Below are positions 1-8,289 of a stretch of 64,000 nucleotides of DNA, piece after piece. Under the pieces are notes generated by a model. It saw only the letters and a program-made list of their open reading frames with translations, searched no databases and had not been told where the DNA came from. Origin of the DNA: WVYX01 sp039592335 (GTDB lineage: Bacteria; Gemmatimonadota; Gemmatimonadetes; Gemmatimonadales; GWC2-71-9). Numbering within the stretch: the stretch's first letter is position 1; the number at the start of each line of letters is the position of its first letter. Location of the stretch: positions 109,609-173,608 of the forward strand of contig JBDHBX010000014.1 in the NCBI GenBank assembly GCA_039592335.1, in the 5' to 3' direction. A program made the translations under genes and the position numbers.

Positions 1-458
1 TCGCGATAAATGCCGTACACGGCCACCTGCCCCTGCCCCACCCGGATCGGCACGCCGAGGATCGAGACGTCCACCAGCGAGCCGTCCTTGTGCCGCCGCA
101 CCGTCTCCACCTCGACCCGTTCGCCCCGCGCGACCCGGCTGGTGTACCCCGACGCCTCGAGCTGCATGTCGCCCGGGGCCACGAGCTGGTCGAGCGGTTG
201 CCCAATCACTTCCTCACGGGTGTAGCCGAAGAGAGTGGTGAAGTACTCGTTGGCGCGGAGCACGATGCCGGCGTTGTCCAGCAGCACCACGGCCTCCGGC
301 GCGGAGTGGAACAGCTCGTCGAGGAAGGCCTTCTCGCGCTGCAGGGCGCGCTCGGTCCGATCCCCGTCGCCCCCTGGACGTTCGAGCTGGGCGGCGCGCT
401 CGCGCAGCTGCTCCAACTCCTCGATGAGCTGCGCCTTGGTCTTGCGCTGATCGCTCAT
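1..458 (-). CDS. PAS-domain sensory protein, N-terminal part (runs off the left edge)
   Basis: Reading leftward from the ATG at 458 gives an open frame to the window edge, so only the first 152 residues are visible. They begin MSDQRKTKAQLIEELEQLRE, an amphipathic coiled-coil linker (about residues 5-45), followed by a PAS domain (about 48-150) with the usual F-H-S-A-P-E-A-V-V-L-L-D and G-Y-T-R-E-E-V-I-G-Q segments and a C-terminal H-K-D-G-S-L-V-D-V-S strand. PAS domains sense small ligands, redox or light and feed an output domain, which here lies outside the window (histidine kinase, GGDEF or other; not knowable). It starts 7 nt after the stop of the MEMO1-type gene, so the two are probably co-transcribed. 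Confidence 0.82.
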   Translation of the reverse strand, partial: MSDQRKTKAQLIEELEQLRERAAQLERPGGDGDRTERALQREKAFLDELFHSAPEAVVLLDNAGIVLRANEYFTTLFGYTREEVIGQPLDQLVAPGDMQLEASGYTSRVARGERVEVETVRRHKDGSLVDVSILGVPIRVGQGQVAVYGIYR

Positions 459-465
459 CGTCCGG

Positions 466-1287
466 TCAATTCACCACCACACCGGCATACGCGACAACCT
501 CCCGATCGTCACCCGTGACCCACCCACTGTGCCGGTAATCCACCACCTCGGCCCGCTCGGCGCCCAGGCGCCGTGCCGCTTCCAGCACCGTGGCCGAGGG
601 CGCCCGGCCACACATCGTCACGCCCTCTCGGTGGCACACCGCCAGCAGCTCCTCACCGTCGAGGCGCTCCACCACGGCGAGCGCCTGCCGGTCCTTGCGC
701 GCCGCTCGATCAGCCGACTCGTAGTGCGTCATGTCGGACGAGGCCACTAGCAGCACGTCACCGGGCCAGTCGGCGACGGTGGCGGCGAGCGCCTCGGCCA
801 GCTCGCGACTCGGCTGCCAGCGATCCCATGCCAGCACGATCGGGGCGAGCTGTGCGTCGGGCGCCAGCACTCTCAGGAACGGGAGCTCCACCTCGATGGC
901 ATGCTCCCGCAGGTGCGCCGCCGGATCGTGGCGCAGCAGCGGGCAACGCGCTTCGACCTGTTCGAGGAAGTCGTGCGCAATCGGGACGGCGCCGAGCGGG
1001 GTCTCGAACGCGCCCACATTCCACGCACTGGCGCCGCCGGGGTTCTCGAACATGCCGGTGTGATTGGGCGCGATGATCACGACGACCTCCGGAATCGCCA
1101 ACCGGGCCCAGACCTGGGCGGCGCAGCGTCCCGAGTACACGAGTCCGGCGTGGGGCGCGATGGCGCCACGCGCCGGCTGGGGCTCCGCGTCCACTTCGGC
1201 CAGCATGTCTTGCACCAGCGACCGGAGCTCTGCAGCATCGGCAGGGTAGAACATGCCCGCGACGGCGGGCCGACGTGTCTCGACCAT
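466..1287 (-). CDS. MEMO1-family protein (AmmeMemoRadiSam system protein B)
   Basis: 273 residues with the family N-terminus MVETRRPAVAGMFYPADAAE, an A-P-H-A-G-L-V-Y-S-G-R motif (about residues 45-55), I-I-A-P-N-H-T-G and a later S-S-D-M-T-H-Y segment. These His/Asp residues are the putative metal site of the MEMO fold, which is related to extradiol dioxygenases. In bacteria this protein often travels with AMMECR1 and a radical SAM protein; neither is adjacent here, so the reaction is unknown. The ATG at 1287 is preferred because GAGG lies 5 nt upstream and it matches the family start. A GTG at 1305, directly behind GGGAGG, would add six residues. Confidence 0.85.
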   Translation of the reverse strand: MVETRRPAVAGMFYPADAAELRSLVQDMLAEVDAEPQPARGAIAPHAGLVYSGRCAAQVWARLAIPEVVVIIAPNHTGMFENPGGASAWNVGAFETPLGAVPIAHDFLEQVEARCPLLRHDPAAHLREHAIEVELPFLRVLAPDAQLAPIVLAWDRWQPSRELAEALAATVADWPGDVLLVASSDMTHYESADRAARKDRQALAVVERLDGEELLAVCHREGVTMCGRAPSATVLEAARRLGAERAEVVDYRHSGWVTGDDREVVAYAGVVVN

Positions 1288-1355
1288 GATGACCTCGCTC
1301 GTCACCGCCTCCCAATCATAATACGTCCTGCAGGGGGCGCCGAGGCCCGAGTCGG

Positions 1356-4187
1356 TCAGTTCATTGCTTCGGGGTAGAGGGTCACCAGCACGTAGTTGTC
1401 GGGCCGCAGGTAGCGCCGTGCCGCCTCCCGGACCCGGTCGACGCTCAGCGCCGCCACCAGGTCCTCGTACGCCAGGATCTCGCGGGCGTCGGTGCCGAAT
1501 CGGTCGTGATTGAGCAGCATCTGCGTCCAGAACCCGTTCTCCCTGAGCGCCGTCTCCCTCGCCCGGCGCTGCATCTCCTGCACCTTCTCGACCTCGACAT
1601 CGGTGGGCCCGAGTGCCTTGAGGCTGTCGATCTGCTGGAAGACCACGCCCACTAGTTCCTCGACGCGCTCCGGATCCGACCCAAAGCTAATCTTGACCGA
1701 GAACTGCTCGCTGGGGCGCCGCGCACCGTTGCTGCTCACACCCACGCTGTAGGTGCCGCCCAGGTCCTCACGCAGCACCTCCCGCAGGCGGATCTCCAGC
1801 ACGCTGCCTAGTGCCCGCAACACGTACTGGTCGCGCCGGCCGTACTCCCACGTCCCGGTGAACGCCAGCACCGTCTGGCTGCGGGGCTCGACACCACGCT
1901 GCACCGTCTTGCGAATCACGCCCGACGGGTATCGCATCCCAACGTCCCGCCACGTCTCCACGCGTCCGATGGAGGGCAAGCCACCAAGGTAGGTCTCCAC
2001 CAGCGGGCGCAGCGAATCCGGATCGAGATTCCCGACCAGCACGAAGGTGAAGTCGCTGGCGTCTGCGAAGCGGTCCCGATAGAACTCGACCGACTTGTCG
2101 AGGTCCATCTCCTCATACAGCTCAACGGTGGCCGGCCGTCGCCGCGGATGGTGCTGCCACAGGGTCACGTCGACCGTATCGCGGAAGGTCCCCTCAGGGT
2201 CGGCAGCCCGGTTGCGGAGTCCCTCCGTGATCTGCTGCCGGAACGCGAGATACGCGTCGCGGTCCTTGCGAGGAGTCGTGAAGTAGAGGTACACGAGCTG
2301 GAACAGCGTCTCCACGTCCTGCGGGGAAGCGCTCCCCGACAGACCCTCGTACAGCGACGAGATGTACGGGCTCACCCCCACGGCCTTCCCCGCCAGCACC
2401 TTCTCCAGGTCGACCAGACTGAACTCGCCCACGCCGCCCCGCTGGATCACCCACGCTGCGGTCATTGCTGCGACGTGATCCGCATCCGGGGCCAGGGAGG
2501 TGCCGCCGGGGCTCCACGAGTCGAGCAGGATCTGATCGTCCTTGAAGTCGGTGGGCTTGAGGATCACCCGTACGCCGTTGGCAAGCTCCCACACGGTGAC
2601 GTCCAGCTCTTCGATCGCCTCTTCCTGCATCACCGCCCCGCCTCGAGGCCGCTCCGACAGAAGTGGAGCATCCGCCACCTCATCCACGTAGGGCGCGATC
2701 TCCTTGACGGCGACCGCGGTGAACACCGCCTCCAGCGCGACCTCATCAGGCATCGCGAGCCCTTCCTTCTCGGGCCCGTTGACCAACACCACCCGGTTAC
2801 CGTCGGTGATCCACTGCCGGGCAAGCCGGTTCACCTCGTGCAACTCGACCGTCGGGACCAGCTCCTGCGTGAGTGCGTGTTCCACCGCGATGCCGGGAAA
2901 GGGCTCCCCTTCCAGGAAGGCTCGGGTGTACTCCGCGGCGTACGCCTCCGACTCGGTCTTGTCCCGCTCCGCGTACACCTGCTCCATCCCGCGGAGATAG
3001 TCCACCTTGATCCGGGTGAGCTCGGACGCGGTGAAGCCATGTTGGGCGACACGCGCGGCCTCGGTGAGCAACGCTTCGAGTCCGTCCGTGACCCCGTCCT
3101 CCCGCACGCCGGCCACCAGCAGGTAGACCTCCTTGGACCGTACGATGCGCCCCTGCCCCGAGCCGGCACCGAGATAGGGAGCATCCGCCTGCTGGCTCAA
3201 CTCGAACAGCCGCCGGTTGAGCATCGCGCTGTAGAGGATCTCGACGATGCTGCGCCGGTAGTCACCGACCGTTCCCTCCGACCGGACCGGCTGCTTGAAG
3301 TAGAGGGTCACCCGTGTGCCGGTCGCCTCCTCGTCCGTCGCCACTGAGAACAGCGGTTCGTCGTGGTCGGGCACCTCGGCCAGTCGTCGCGGTCGCACGG
3401 CGTCCGGAGCGCGCAGGCCACCGAAATGTTGTCGGATCAGCGACTCCACCGTCTCCGCATCGAAATCGCCCACCGCCACCACGGCCATCAGGTCGGGTCG
3501 GTACCAGTCGCTGTAGAACCGCTCGAGGGCCTCGTGCTCGAACGTCTCCAGGATCTCCGGCGTCCCGATTGGGAGCCGCTCCGCGTAGCGCGATCCCTGG
3601 AACAGCACCGGGAACTGTTCATCCCGCATGCGGGCCGCAGCGCCGCGACCCAGGCGCCACTCCTCCAGCACGACGCCGCGCTCGAGCTCGATCTCGGTGG
3701 AGTCGAACGTCTGGAGGTGCGCCCAGTCCTCCAGAACCTGAAAGGCCTGCCGCAGGATCGCCGCGCTGTCGGTAGGGACCGTGAGCATGTACACGGTCTC
3801 GTCGAAGCTCGTGTACGCATTCACGTCGGGACCGAACTGCATCCCGATGCTCTCCAGGTAGTCCACCAGCTCCTGCTTGGGATAGTGCTCCGTGCCGTTG
3901 AAGGCCATATGCTCGACGAAGTGGGCCAGGCCCAGCTGGTCGTCGTCCTCGAGCACCGAGCCCGCGTTCACGATCAGGCGCAGCTCCGCACGTTGCTCCG
4001 GACGCCGGTTCACACGAATGAAATAGCGCAGCCCGTTCTCCAGCCGCCCGACCGTGACGTCGGGATCGACGGGAAGTGTGTCCGAGACGTGGAAACGGCC
4101 GGCGGGCGCGTCCTGCGCCGGCGCCGACCGAGCAAGGGCGAGGCCAACGAAGGCCGCGCCCAGGAGAATGAATGCCCTGCGCGCCAT
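1356..4187 (-). CDS. Exported M16 (pitrilysin/insulinase) zinc metallopeptidase
   Basis: 943 residues with a cleavable signal peptide (hydrophobic residues 5-20, A-P-A-Q about 22-25), so probably periplasmic. The inverted zinc motif HxxEH is at residues 89-93 (H-F-V-E-H), with the third ligand expected in the E-R-G-V-V-L-E-E segment about 75 residues later. The length fits the usual two-lobed organisation: a catalytic half, then a second non-catalytic M16 half starting near residue 500. M16 enzymes degrade short and unfolded peptides in a closed chamber. The gene stands alone between the MEMO1-type and CBS genes on the same strand. Confidence 0.93.
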   Translation of the reverse strand: MARRAFILLGAAFVGLALARSAPAQDAPAGRFHVSDTLPVDPDVTVGRLENGLRYFIRVNRRPEQRAELRLIVNAGSVLEDDDQLGLAHFVEHMAFNGTEHYPKQELVDYLESIGMQFGPDVNAYTSFDETVYMLTVPTDSAAILRQAFQVLEDWAHLQTFDSTEIELERGVVLEEWRLGRGAAARMRDEQFPVLFQGSRYAERLPIGTPEILETFEHEALERFYSDWYRPDLMAVVAVGDFDAETVESLIRQHFGGLRAPDAVRPRRLAEVPDHDEPLFSVATDEEATGTRVTLYFKQPVRSEGTVGDYRRSIVEILYSAMLNRRLFELSQQADAPYLGAGSGQGRIVRSKEVYLLVAGVREDGVTDGLEALLTEAARVAQHGFTASELTRIKVDYLRGMEQVYAERDKTESEAYAAEYTRAFLEGEPFPGIAVEHALTQELVPTVELHEVNRLARQWITDGNRVVLVNGPEKEGLAMPDEVALEAVFTAVAVKEIAPYVDEVADAPLLSERPRGGAVMQEEAIEELDVTVWELANGVRVILKPTDFKDDQILLDSWSPGGTSLAPDADHVAAMTAAWVIQRGGVGEFSLVDLEKVLAGKAVGVSPYISSLYEGLSGSASPQDVETLFQLVYLYFTTPRKDRDAYLAFRQQITEGLRNRAADPEGTFRDTVDVTLWQHHPRRRPATVELYEEMDLDKSVEFYRDRFADASDFTFVLVGNLDPDSLRPLVETYLGGLPSIGRVETWRDVGMRYPSGVIRKTVQRGVEPRSQTVLAFTGTWEYGRRDQYVLRALGSVLEIRLREVLREDLGGTYSVGVSSNGARRPSEQFSVKISFGSDPERVEELVGVVFQQIDSLKALGPTDVEVEKVQEMQRRARETALRENGFWTQMLLNHDRFGTDAREILAYEDLVAALSVDRVREAARRYLRPDNYVLVTLYPEAMN

Positions 4188-4213
4188 GCTCGGGGTCCTG
4201 CTACGTGTTGCGG

Positions 4214-4651
4214 TCAGGAGCGAATATCGAACACGTAGCTGTTGAGGTATTGAATCGTGTCTTTCTGTTCCTGCACCTGGTGGGCGAGGAGGTCGCCGCT
4301 CGTGATCAATCCGCGGAGGCCGTCGTCATCCACGACCGGTAGATGGCGTACCCGCTTCTCCGTGAAGAGTGCCATGCACTCCTCCACCCGGGCCTCGGGC
4401 CGGCAGGTAATGACGGGAGACGTCATGACGTCGCTCAAGGTCACCGCGGCCGGGTCCTTCTGCTCGGCCACGACCCGCCGCAGCACGTCCCGCTCCGTGA
4501 AGATACCGACGACCGCGTCGCCCTCGGTCACCACCACACCGCCGATGCCGCGCTCGTTCATCAAACGAGCGGCACTCAGCGCCGAATCGCCGCCGACCAT
4601 CGTGACGACTTCCCCGCCTTTCCGCCCCAAGATGTCCTGCACCGTGGCCAT
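4214..4651 (-). CDS. Tandem CBS-domain protein
   Basis: 145 residues made of two CBS domains (about 7-62 and 76-132) and nothing else. Characteristic strings are the G-I-G-G-V-V-V-T-E-G and V-G-I-F-T-E-R-D-V-L-R-R segments in the first domain and R-H-L-P-V-V-D-D-D-G-L-R-G-L-I-T in the second. Stand-alone CBS pairs bind adenosyl ligands such as AMP, ATP or SAM and modulate partner proteins; the partner cannot be named here. GGAGGTGAGCCC precedes the ATG. It lies upstream of the M16 gene on the same strand and is divergent from the cupin. Confidence 0.92.
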   Translation of the reverse strand: MATVQDILGRKGGEVVTMVGGDSALSAARLMNERGIGGVVVTEGDAVVGIFTERDVLRRVVAEQKDPAAVTLSDVMTSPVITCRPEARVEECMALFTEKRVRHLPVVDDDGLRGLITSGDLLAHQVQEQKDTIQYLNSYVFDIRS

Positions 4652-4695
4652 GGGCTCACCTCCTCGGTTGGGGAATGTCCAACGATTGTACGGGG

Positions 4696-4707
4696 TTCCC
4701 GCGGGAA
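4696..4707. promoter_or_regulatory. 12-bp perfect palindrome between divergent genes
   Basis: TTCCCGCGGGAA is a perfect palindrome in the 190-nt space between the divergent CBS and cupin genes, 45 nt from the CBS start. It has the size and symmetry of a dimeric repressor site, but GC-rich palindromes arise easily in such DNA and no repressor gene is adjacent. Speculative. Confidence 0.2.
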
Positions 4708-4841
4708 ATGCCAGCGGACCGCTCTCTCTTGCGTACCCCGGCTCGCCGCCCGGTGTTCATCCGGGCGCCGAAGGCGGCGCCGAGTTGTCGAGTTCGGGCC
4801 GGTGGTGAAGATTGGCGGTAACCCGCACCGCGCAGCCAGCC

Positions 4842-5210
4842 ATGACCGATCGAGAACGATCCACCAAAGCCGACCTACACACCCGGCCAACGCCCATGGC
4901 CGGCCTGGTGGACTACCAGGACGGCTCCATCGTGAGCCGCCGTATCCTCAAGCAGCAGGCAGGCGTCCTCACCGTCTTCGCGTTCGACCGGGGGCAGAGC
5001 CTCTCGGAGCACACCTCCCCGTTTGACGCCGTCGTCCACGTGATCGAGGGCGAGGCCGAGGTGTCGCTCTCCGGCACGCCCTTCCACCTCCGCGCGGGCG
5101 AGATGATCCTCATCCCTGGGAACGTCGCGCACGCCGTGACCGCCGTCGAGCGCTTCAAGATGGTGCTCACGCTGGTGATGAGCCGAGGGGCGCCGGGCCA
5201 GGCCGAGTAG
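4842..5210 (+). CDS. Small single-domain cupin
   Basis: 122 residues from the ATG at 4842. The cupin barrel occupies about residues 35-110, with motif 1 like Q-S-L-S-E-H-T-S-P-F-D-A-V-V-H-V-I-E-G and motif 2 like L-R-A-G-E-M-I-L-I-P-G-N-V-A-H-A-V. One His of the usual two in motif 1 and the motif 2 His are present, so a metal may be bound. Such small cupins sense or isomerise small molecules; no substrate can be assigned. A TTG at 4812 in the same frame would add ten residues and has a GGTGG upstream, so the start is uncertain. Confidence 0.85.
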   Translation: MTDRERSTKADLHTRPTPMAGLVDYQDGSIVSRRILKQQAGVLTVFAFDRGQSLSEHTSPFDAVVHVIEGEAEVSLSGTPFHLRAGEMILIPGNVAHAVTAVERFKMVLTLVMSRGAPGQAE

Positions 5211-5241
5211 CCGTAACCTGTTACAACCGCATCAGTTACGG
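5211..5241. promoter_or_regulatory. Candidate operator upstream of the heavy-metal efflux operon
   Basis: Three copies of a GTAAC/GTTAC half-site occur in 31 nt: GTAAC at 5213-5217, GTTAC at 5220-5224 (a dyad with 2-nt spacer) and GTTAC at 5235-5239. The outer pair extends to a perfect 7-bp inverted repeat, CCGTAAC/GTTACGG, with 17 nt between. It sits just after the cupin stop and about 70 nt before the first gene of the metal operon, with a TATAGT hexamer at 5292-5297 as possible -10. A CCCC/GGGG imperfect hairpin follows at 5246-5267 and could instead terminate the cupin transcript. No adjacent regulator gene was found. Confidence 0.4.
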
Positions 5242-5311
5242 TCACTCCCCACGGAATCGTGAAGGGGGTTTCATTTCAGGTTGGATACGGGTATAGTCCC
5301 TGTCCGCAACC

Positions 5312-5668
5312 ATGCTCGTCAGAATGAAGCAGATCCGGCTCGCGCGGACGGTCTTCGCCGCGCTCATGGCGGCAGCCCTGGTGGGGCTGCCCTCCCGGCC
5401 CGTGCTGTGCGACATGACGACGCACGAGATGGTGGCCGCGGCGGACGGGCACCATCACGACGGGCCGCGCGGTGCCGGCGTGGCCAACAGTGCCGGATGC
5501 GCCGAGTGCGACGACATGACCGGTTGCTGCGTTGCACCCGCCGGCGCGTTGTACGCAGCCACACCCGAGATCCCGACCACACCCGAGCACGGCCAGGACG
5601 CAGTCCTCACCCGGGAGCACCTGGCCAGCAACGCTCCCGCGCCGCTCACGCCACCTCCCCAAGCCTAG
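5312..5668 (+). CDS. Small secreted Cys/His-rich protein heading the metal-efflux operon
   Basis: 118 residues, no family recognised. A signal peptide covers about residues 1-30 (basic start, then hydrophobic A/L/V stretch). The mature part carries potential metal ligands: H-E-M, the H-H-H run near residue 47, then C-A-E-C and T-G-C-C within twelve residues, followed by a Pro/Thr-rich tail. It precedes the TolC-like gene by 84 nt, so a periplasmic metal-binding or sensing role linked to the efflux system is a reasonable inference. No good Shine-Dalgarno is visible before the ATG at 5312 or the in-frame ATG at 5324, so the start is uncertain. Confidence 0.6.
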   Translation: MLVRMKQIRLARTVFAALMAAALVGLPSRPVLCDMTTHEMVAAADGHHHDGPRGAGVANSAGCAECDDMTGCCVAPAGALYAATPEIPTTPEHGQDAVLTREHLASNAPAPLTPPPQA

Positions 5669-5752
5669 CCTCTCCTAAGCCGTAGTGTGCCCGCGCGCGA
5701 CGTCGCGCCGCGGGAGAGCAACGCGTCTTCTTGACGCCGAGGAGAGGTACTC

Positions 5753-7063
5753 ATGCGAACGACGAGATGGTTCGGGCCGGCGGCCGCGCCGGCGCGGACG
5801 GCACCTGGACGAGTGGTCGTACTGGTCCTGGCCCTGATGAGCGGCCTGGCGGACCACGCGAGCGCGCAAGGCACGGCCGACACGCTGCCCCTCGGCGAGG
5901 CCCTGCGCCTGGCGCGGGACGCCAACCCGATGCTCCAGAGCATGCGGCTCAGGGCCGACGCCGCCGCCGAGCAGATACCGCAGGCGGGAGCATGGTCCAA
6001 CCCGGTCCTCGCCGTCGGCCTGCGCAACCGACCGATAGACGGTTTCGGAACCGACCAACCGATGACCATGAATGTCATCGAGTTGCGTCAGCAGATCCCC
6101 TGGCCCGGCAAGCTGGGGTACGCCAAGGAGCGGGCAACGCACGTTGCGGCCGCAGAGTCTCTCGAGGTCGACGAACTCGAGGCACAACTCCTGGCCCGTG
6201 TGAAGTCGGTGTACTACCGGCTCGCCTACGTCGATCGCGCGCTCGACATCATGCGGGAGACGCGCGAGCTGCTGCGCAACTTCCTGGACGTCTCCTCGGC
6301 GCTCTACGCCGTGGGGAGCGGCCTGCAGCAGGACGTGCTTCAGGCGCAGATCGCGATCGCCCAGATGACCGAGGACATCACGGTCATGGAGCAGGACCGC
6401 GTCGCGACGGCTGCCCGCCTCAACGCGCTGCTCGGACGGTACGCCACAATCCCCATCGGACTGCTGGAACTTTCCGGACCGGGCGGGCCGCTTTTGCCCG
6501 TGGATTCTCTCATGCTCGTCGCGGCCGAGGCCCGACCCGCGCTGGCGGCGGCCCGCCGGCGCGTGGAGGCTGCCGACGCCGGGTACCGGGCGGCCCGTCG
6601 CCGACTCTACCCGGACTTCATGGTCACGCTGGGATACGGTCAGCGCCCCCAGTACACCGACTTCGTGACGCTCATGGTGGGCGTGAGTGTGCCCCTCTTC
6701 GCCGGGTCACGACAACTGCCGCTCAGGCGTGAGATGGAGGCCGTGAAGTCGGCGGAGGAAGCCAGGGCGCGCGATCTCTACAACGAGACGTTCGCTCGGC
6801 TGACCGAGCTGCGGGCCCAGGCCGAACGGGCGCGCAACCTCTCCTCTCTCTATGCCGGCTCCGTGTTGCCGCAGGCGCGCGCAGCGGTCGAGTCGGCGCT
6901 CTCGGCATACCGTGTCGGCCGCGTGGATTACATGACCCTCGTGGCCAACGAAATGACAGTCAATCGCTATGAGATCGAGACGGTGCGGCTCGCCGCCGAC
7001 TACCACCGCGCACTCGCCGAGCTGGAGGCGCTGGTGGGCACCGAACTCGGAGGTGGACAATGA
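5753..7063 (+). CDS. TolC-family outer-membrane efflux protein (CusC/CzcC type)
   Basis: 436 residues with an Arg-rich signal peptide ending near S-A-Q-G (about 42), then two OEP repeats rich in long helices: the first with L-G-E-A-L-R-L-A-R-D-A-N-P and P-W-P-G-K-L, the second with S-A-Y-R-V-G-R-V-D-Y near the C-terminus. This is the duct that joins an RND pump and adaptor across the outer membrane. GAGGAGAGG lies 5 nt before the ATG. The stop overlaps the adaptor start (ATGA), showing an operon. Confidence 0.93.
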   Translation: MRTTRWFGPAAAPARTAPGRVVVLVLALMSGLADHASAQGTADTLPLGEALRLARDANPMLQSMRLRADAAAEQIPQAGAWSNPVLAVGLRNRPIDGFGTDQPMTMNVIELRQQIPWPGKLGYAKERATHVAAAESLEVDELEAQLLARVKSVYYRLAYVDRALDIMRETRELLRNFLDVSSALYAVGSGLQQDVLQAQIAIAQMTEDITVMEQDRVATAARLNALLGRYATIPIGLLELSGPGGPLLPVDSLMLVAAEARPALAAARRRVEAADAGYRAARRRLYPDFMVTLGYGQRPQYTDFVTLMVGVSVPLFAGSRQLPLRREMEAVKSAEEARARDLYNETFARLTELRAQAERARNLSSLYAGSVLPQARAAVESALSAYRVGRVDYMTLVANEMTVNRYEIETVRLAADYHRALAELEALVGTELGGGQ

Positions 7064-8289
7064 ACCGCGCCTACGCACTCTCCATTTTCACCCCCTTGCT
7101 ACTCGCCGCCTGCGGTAGTGGAGACAACGACTCGGCCATGCCGGAGATGACGGCAGAGGAACACGCAGCGCATCTCGCCGGCGGCACGCAGGGGGCGACC
7201 GACAGCACCGGCACCGCGGTCCGGCAAGCCGTGCACCTCTCGGCGGAGGAGGAACGTGCGCTGGGAGTGATTTACACGACCGTCCATCGGATGGATCTGA
7301 CCCGCACCGTGCGCACCGTGGGCCGCATCGAGGTCCCCGAGCCCAACCTGGTAGACGTTACGCCCAAGATCGACGGCTTCGTCGAGCAGCTCTTCGTGAG
7401 CTCCACTGGAGAGCCGGTGCGCCGCGGGCAGGCGCTCCTCTCCCTCTACAGCCCCGCAATGGTCGCGGCCCAGGAGGAGCTGCTGACGGCCAAGCGGATG
7501 GCGGACCGTGTCGACCGGCGTTCCGGCGAGGCATGGAACAGCGCGCAGGAGATGCTCGCGGCGGCACGGCGGCGCCTGGAGTACTGGGACATCACGGCCG
7601 ATCAGATCGCACGCATCGAGCAAACGGGCGAGGTCTCCAAGGCACTGACCCTCGTGGCCCCGTTCACGGGAATCGTCCTCGAGAAGTACGTGGTAGAAGG
7701 CCAGCGTGTCACCGCGGGCATGCAGCTCTACCGGCTCGCCGACCTGACGGAGATCTGGGTGGAGGGCGACGTGTTCGAGCAGGATCTCCAATTCGTGCGG
7801 ACCGGAGCCCGGGCACACATCGAGGTCTCGGCGTATCCCGGCGAGCACATCATGGGCCGCGTGAGCTTCATCTACCCGGTCGTGGACGAGCAGACTCGCA
7901 CGAACCTCATACGGGTCACCGTCAGCAACCCCGAAATGAGGCTCAAGCCCGGGATGTTCGCCACCATGTATTTCGATGCCGAGATCGGCAACGTGGTCGC
8001 CGTTCCGGTACAGGCCGTGGTCCAGACGGGTGAGCGCAGCCTCGTGTTCCACCGGCATGAAGACGGATCGCTCCACCCGCACGAGGTCGTGTTGGGCGCG
8101 CGCGCGGGTGACCTGGTCCAGGTCCTCGCCGGGCTCGAGGAAGGCGTGGAGATCGTGGCCTCCGCGAACTTCCTGGTAGACGCCGAGTCTCGACTCGGCA
8201 GCACCGGCAGCGGCATGCCCGGCATGCAGCACACGGATCTTGATTCGGTGCTCGAACCCCCCGACACCTCGGAGCACCGCCATGATTAA
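7060..8289 (+). CDS. RND periplasmic adaptor (CusB type), lipoprotein
   Basis: 409 residues. The N-terminus is a lipoprotein signal with lipobox L-L-A-A-C at about residues 14-18, so it is likely anchored in the inner membrane. Then come the lipoyl/barrel-sandwich half (P-K-I-D-G-F-V-E-Q-L-F-V, V-R-R-G-Q-A-L), a helical hairpin (Q-E-E-L-L-T-A-K ... Q-E-M-L-A-A-A), the second lipoyl half (A-P-F-T-G-I-V-L-E-K) and a beta-barrel (E-I-W-V-E-G-D-V-F-E-Q-D). Met/His residues at both ends of the mature protein (M-P-E-M, M-P-G-M-Q-H, E-H-R-H-D) suit a Cu/Ag adaptor. Overlaps tolC by 4 nt and the pump by 8 nt. Confidence 0.93.
   Translation: MNRAYALSIFTPLLLAACGSGDNDSAMPEMTAEEHAAHLAGGTQGATDSTGTAVRQAVHLSAEEERALGVIYTTVHRMDLTRTVRTVGRIEVPEPNLVDVTPKIDGFVEQLFVSSTGEPVRRGQALLSLYSPAMVAAQEELLTAKRMADRVDRRSGEAWNSAQEMLAAARRRLEYWDITADQIARIEQTGEVSKALTLVAPFTGIVLEKYVVEGQRVTAGMQLYRLADLTEIWVEGDVFEQDLQFVRTGARAHIEVSAYPGEHIMGRVSFIYPVVDEQTRTNLIRVTVSNPEMRLKPGMFATMYFDAEIGNVVAVPVQAVVQTGERSLVFHRHEDGSLHPHEVVLGARAGDLVQVLAGLEEGVEIVASANFLVDAESRLGSTGSGMPGMQHTDLDSVLEPPDTSEHRHD

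Noticed and set aside
2148..3347. Long plus-strand open frame of 399 codons opposite the M16 peptidase gene
   Set aside because: It is the antisense shadow of a clear M16 gene with catalytic motif and normal family length; composition is His/Arg/Leu-rich as expected of antisense frames in high-GC DNA.
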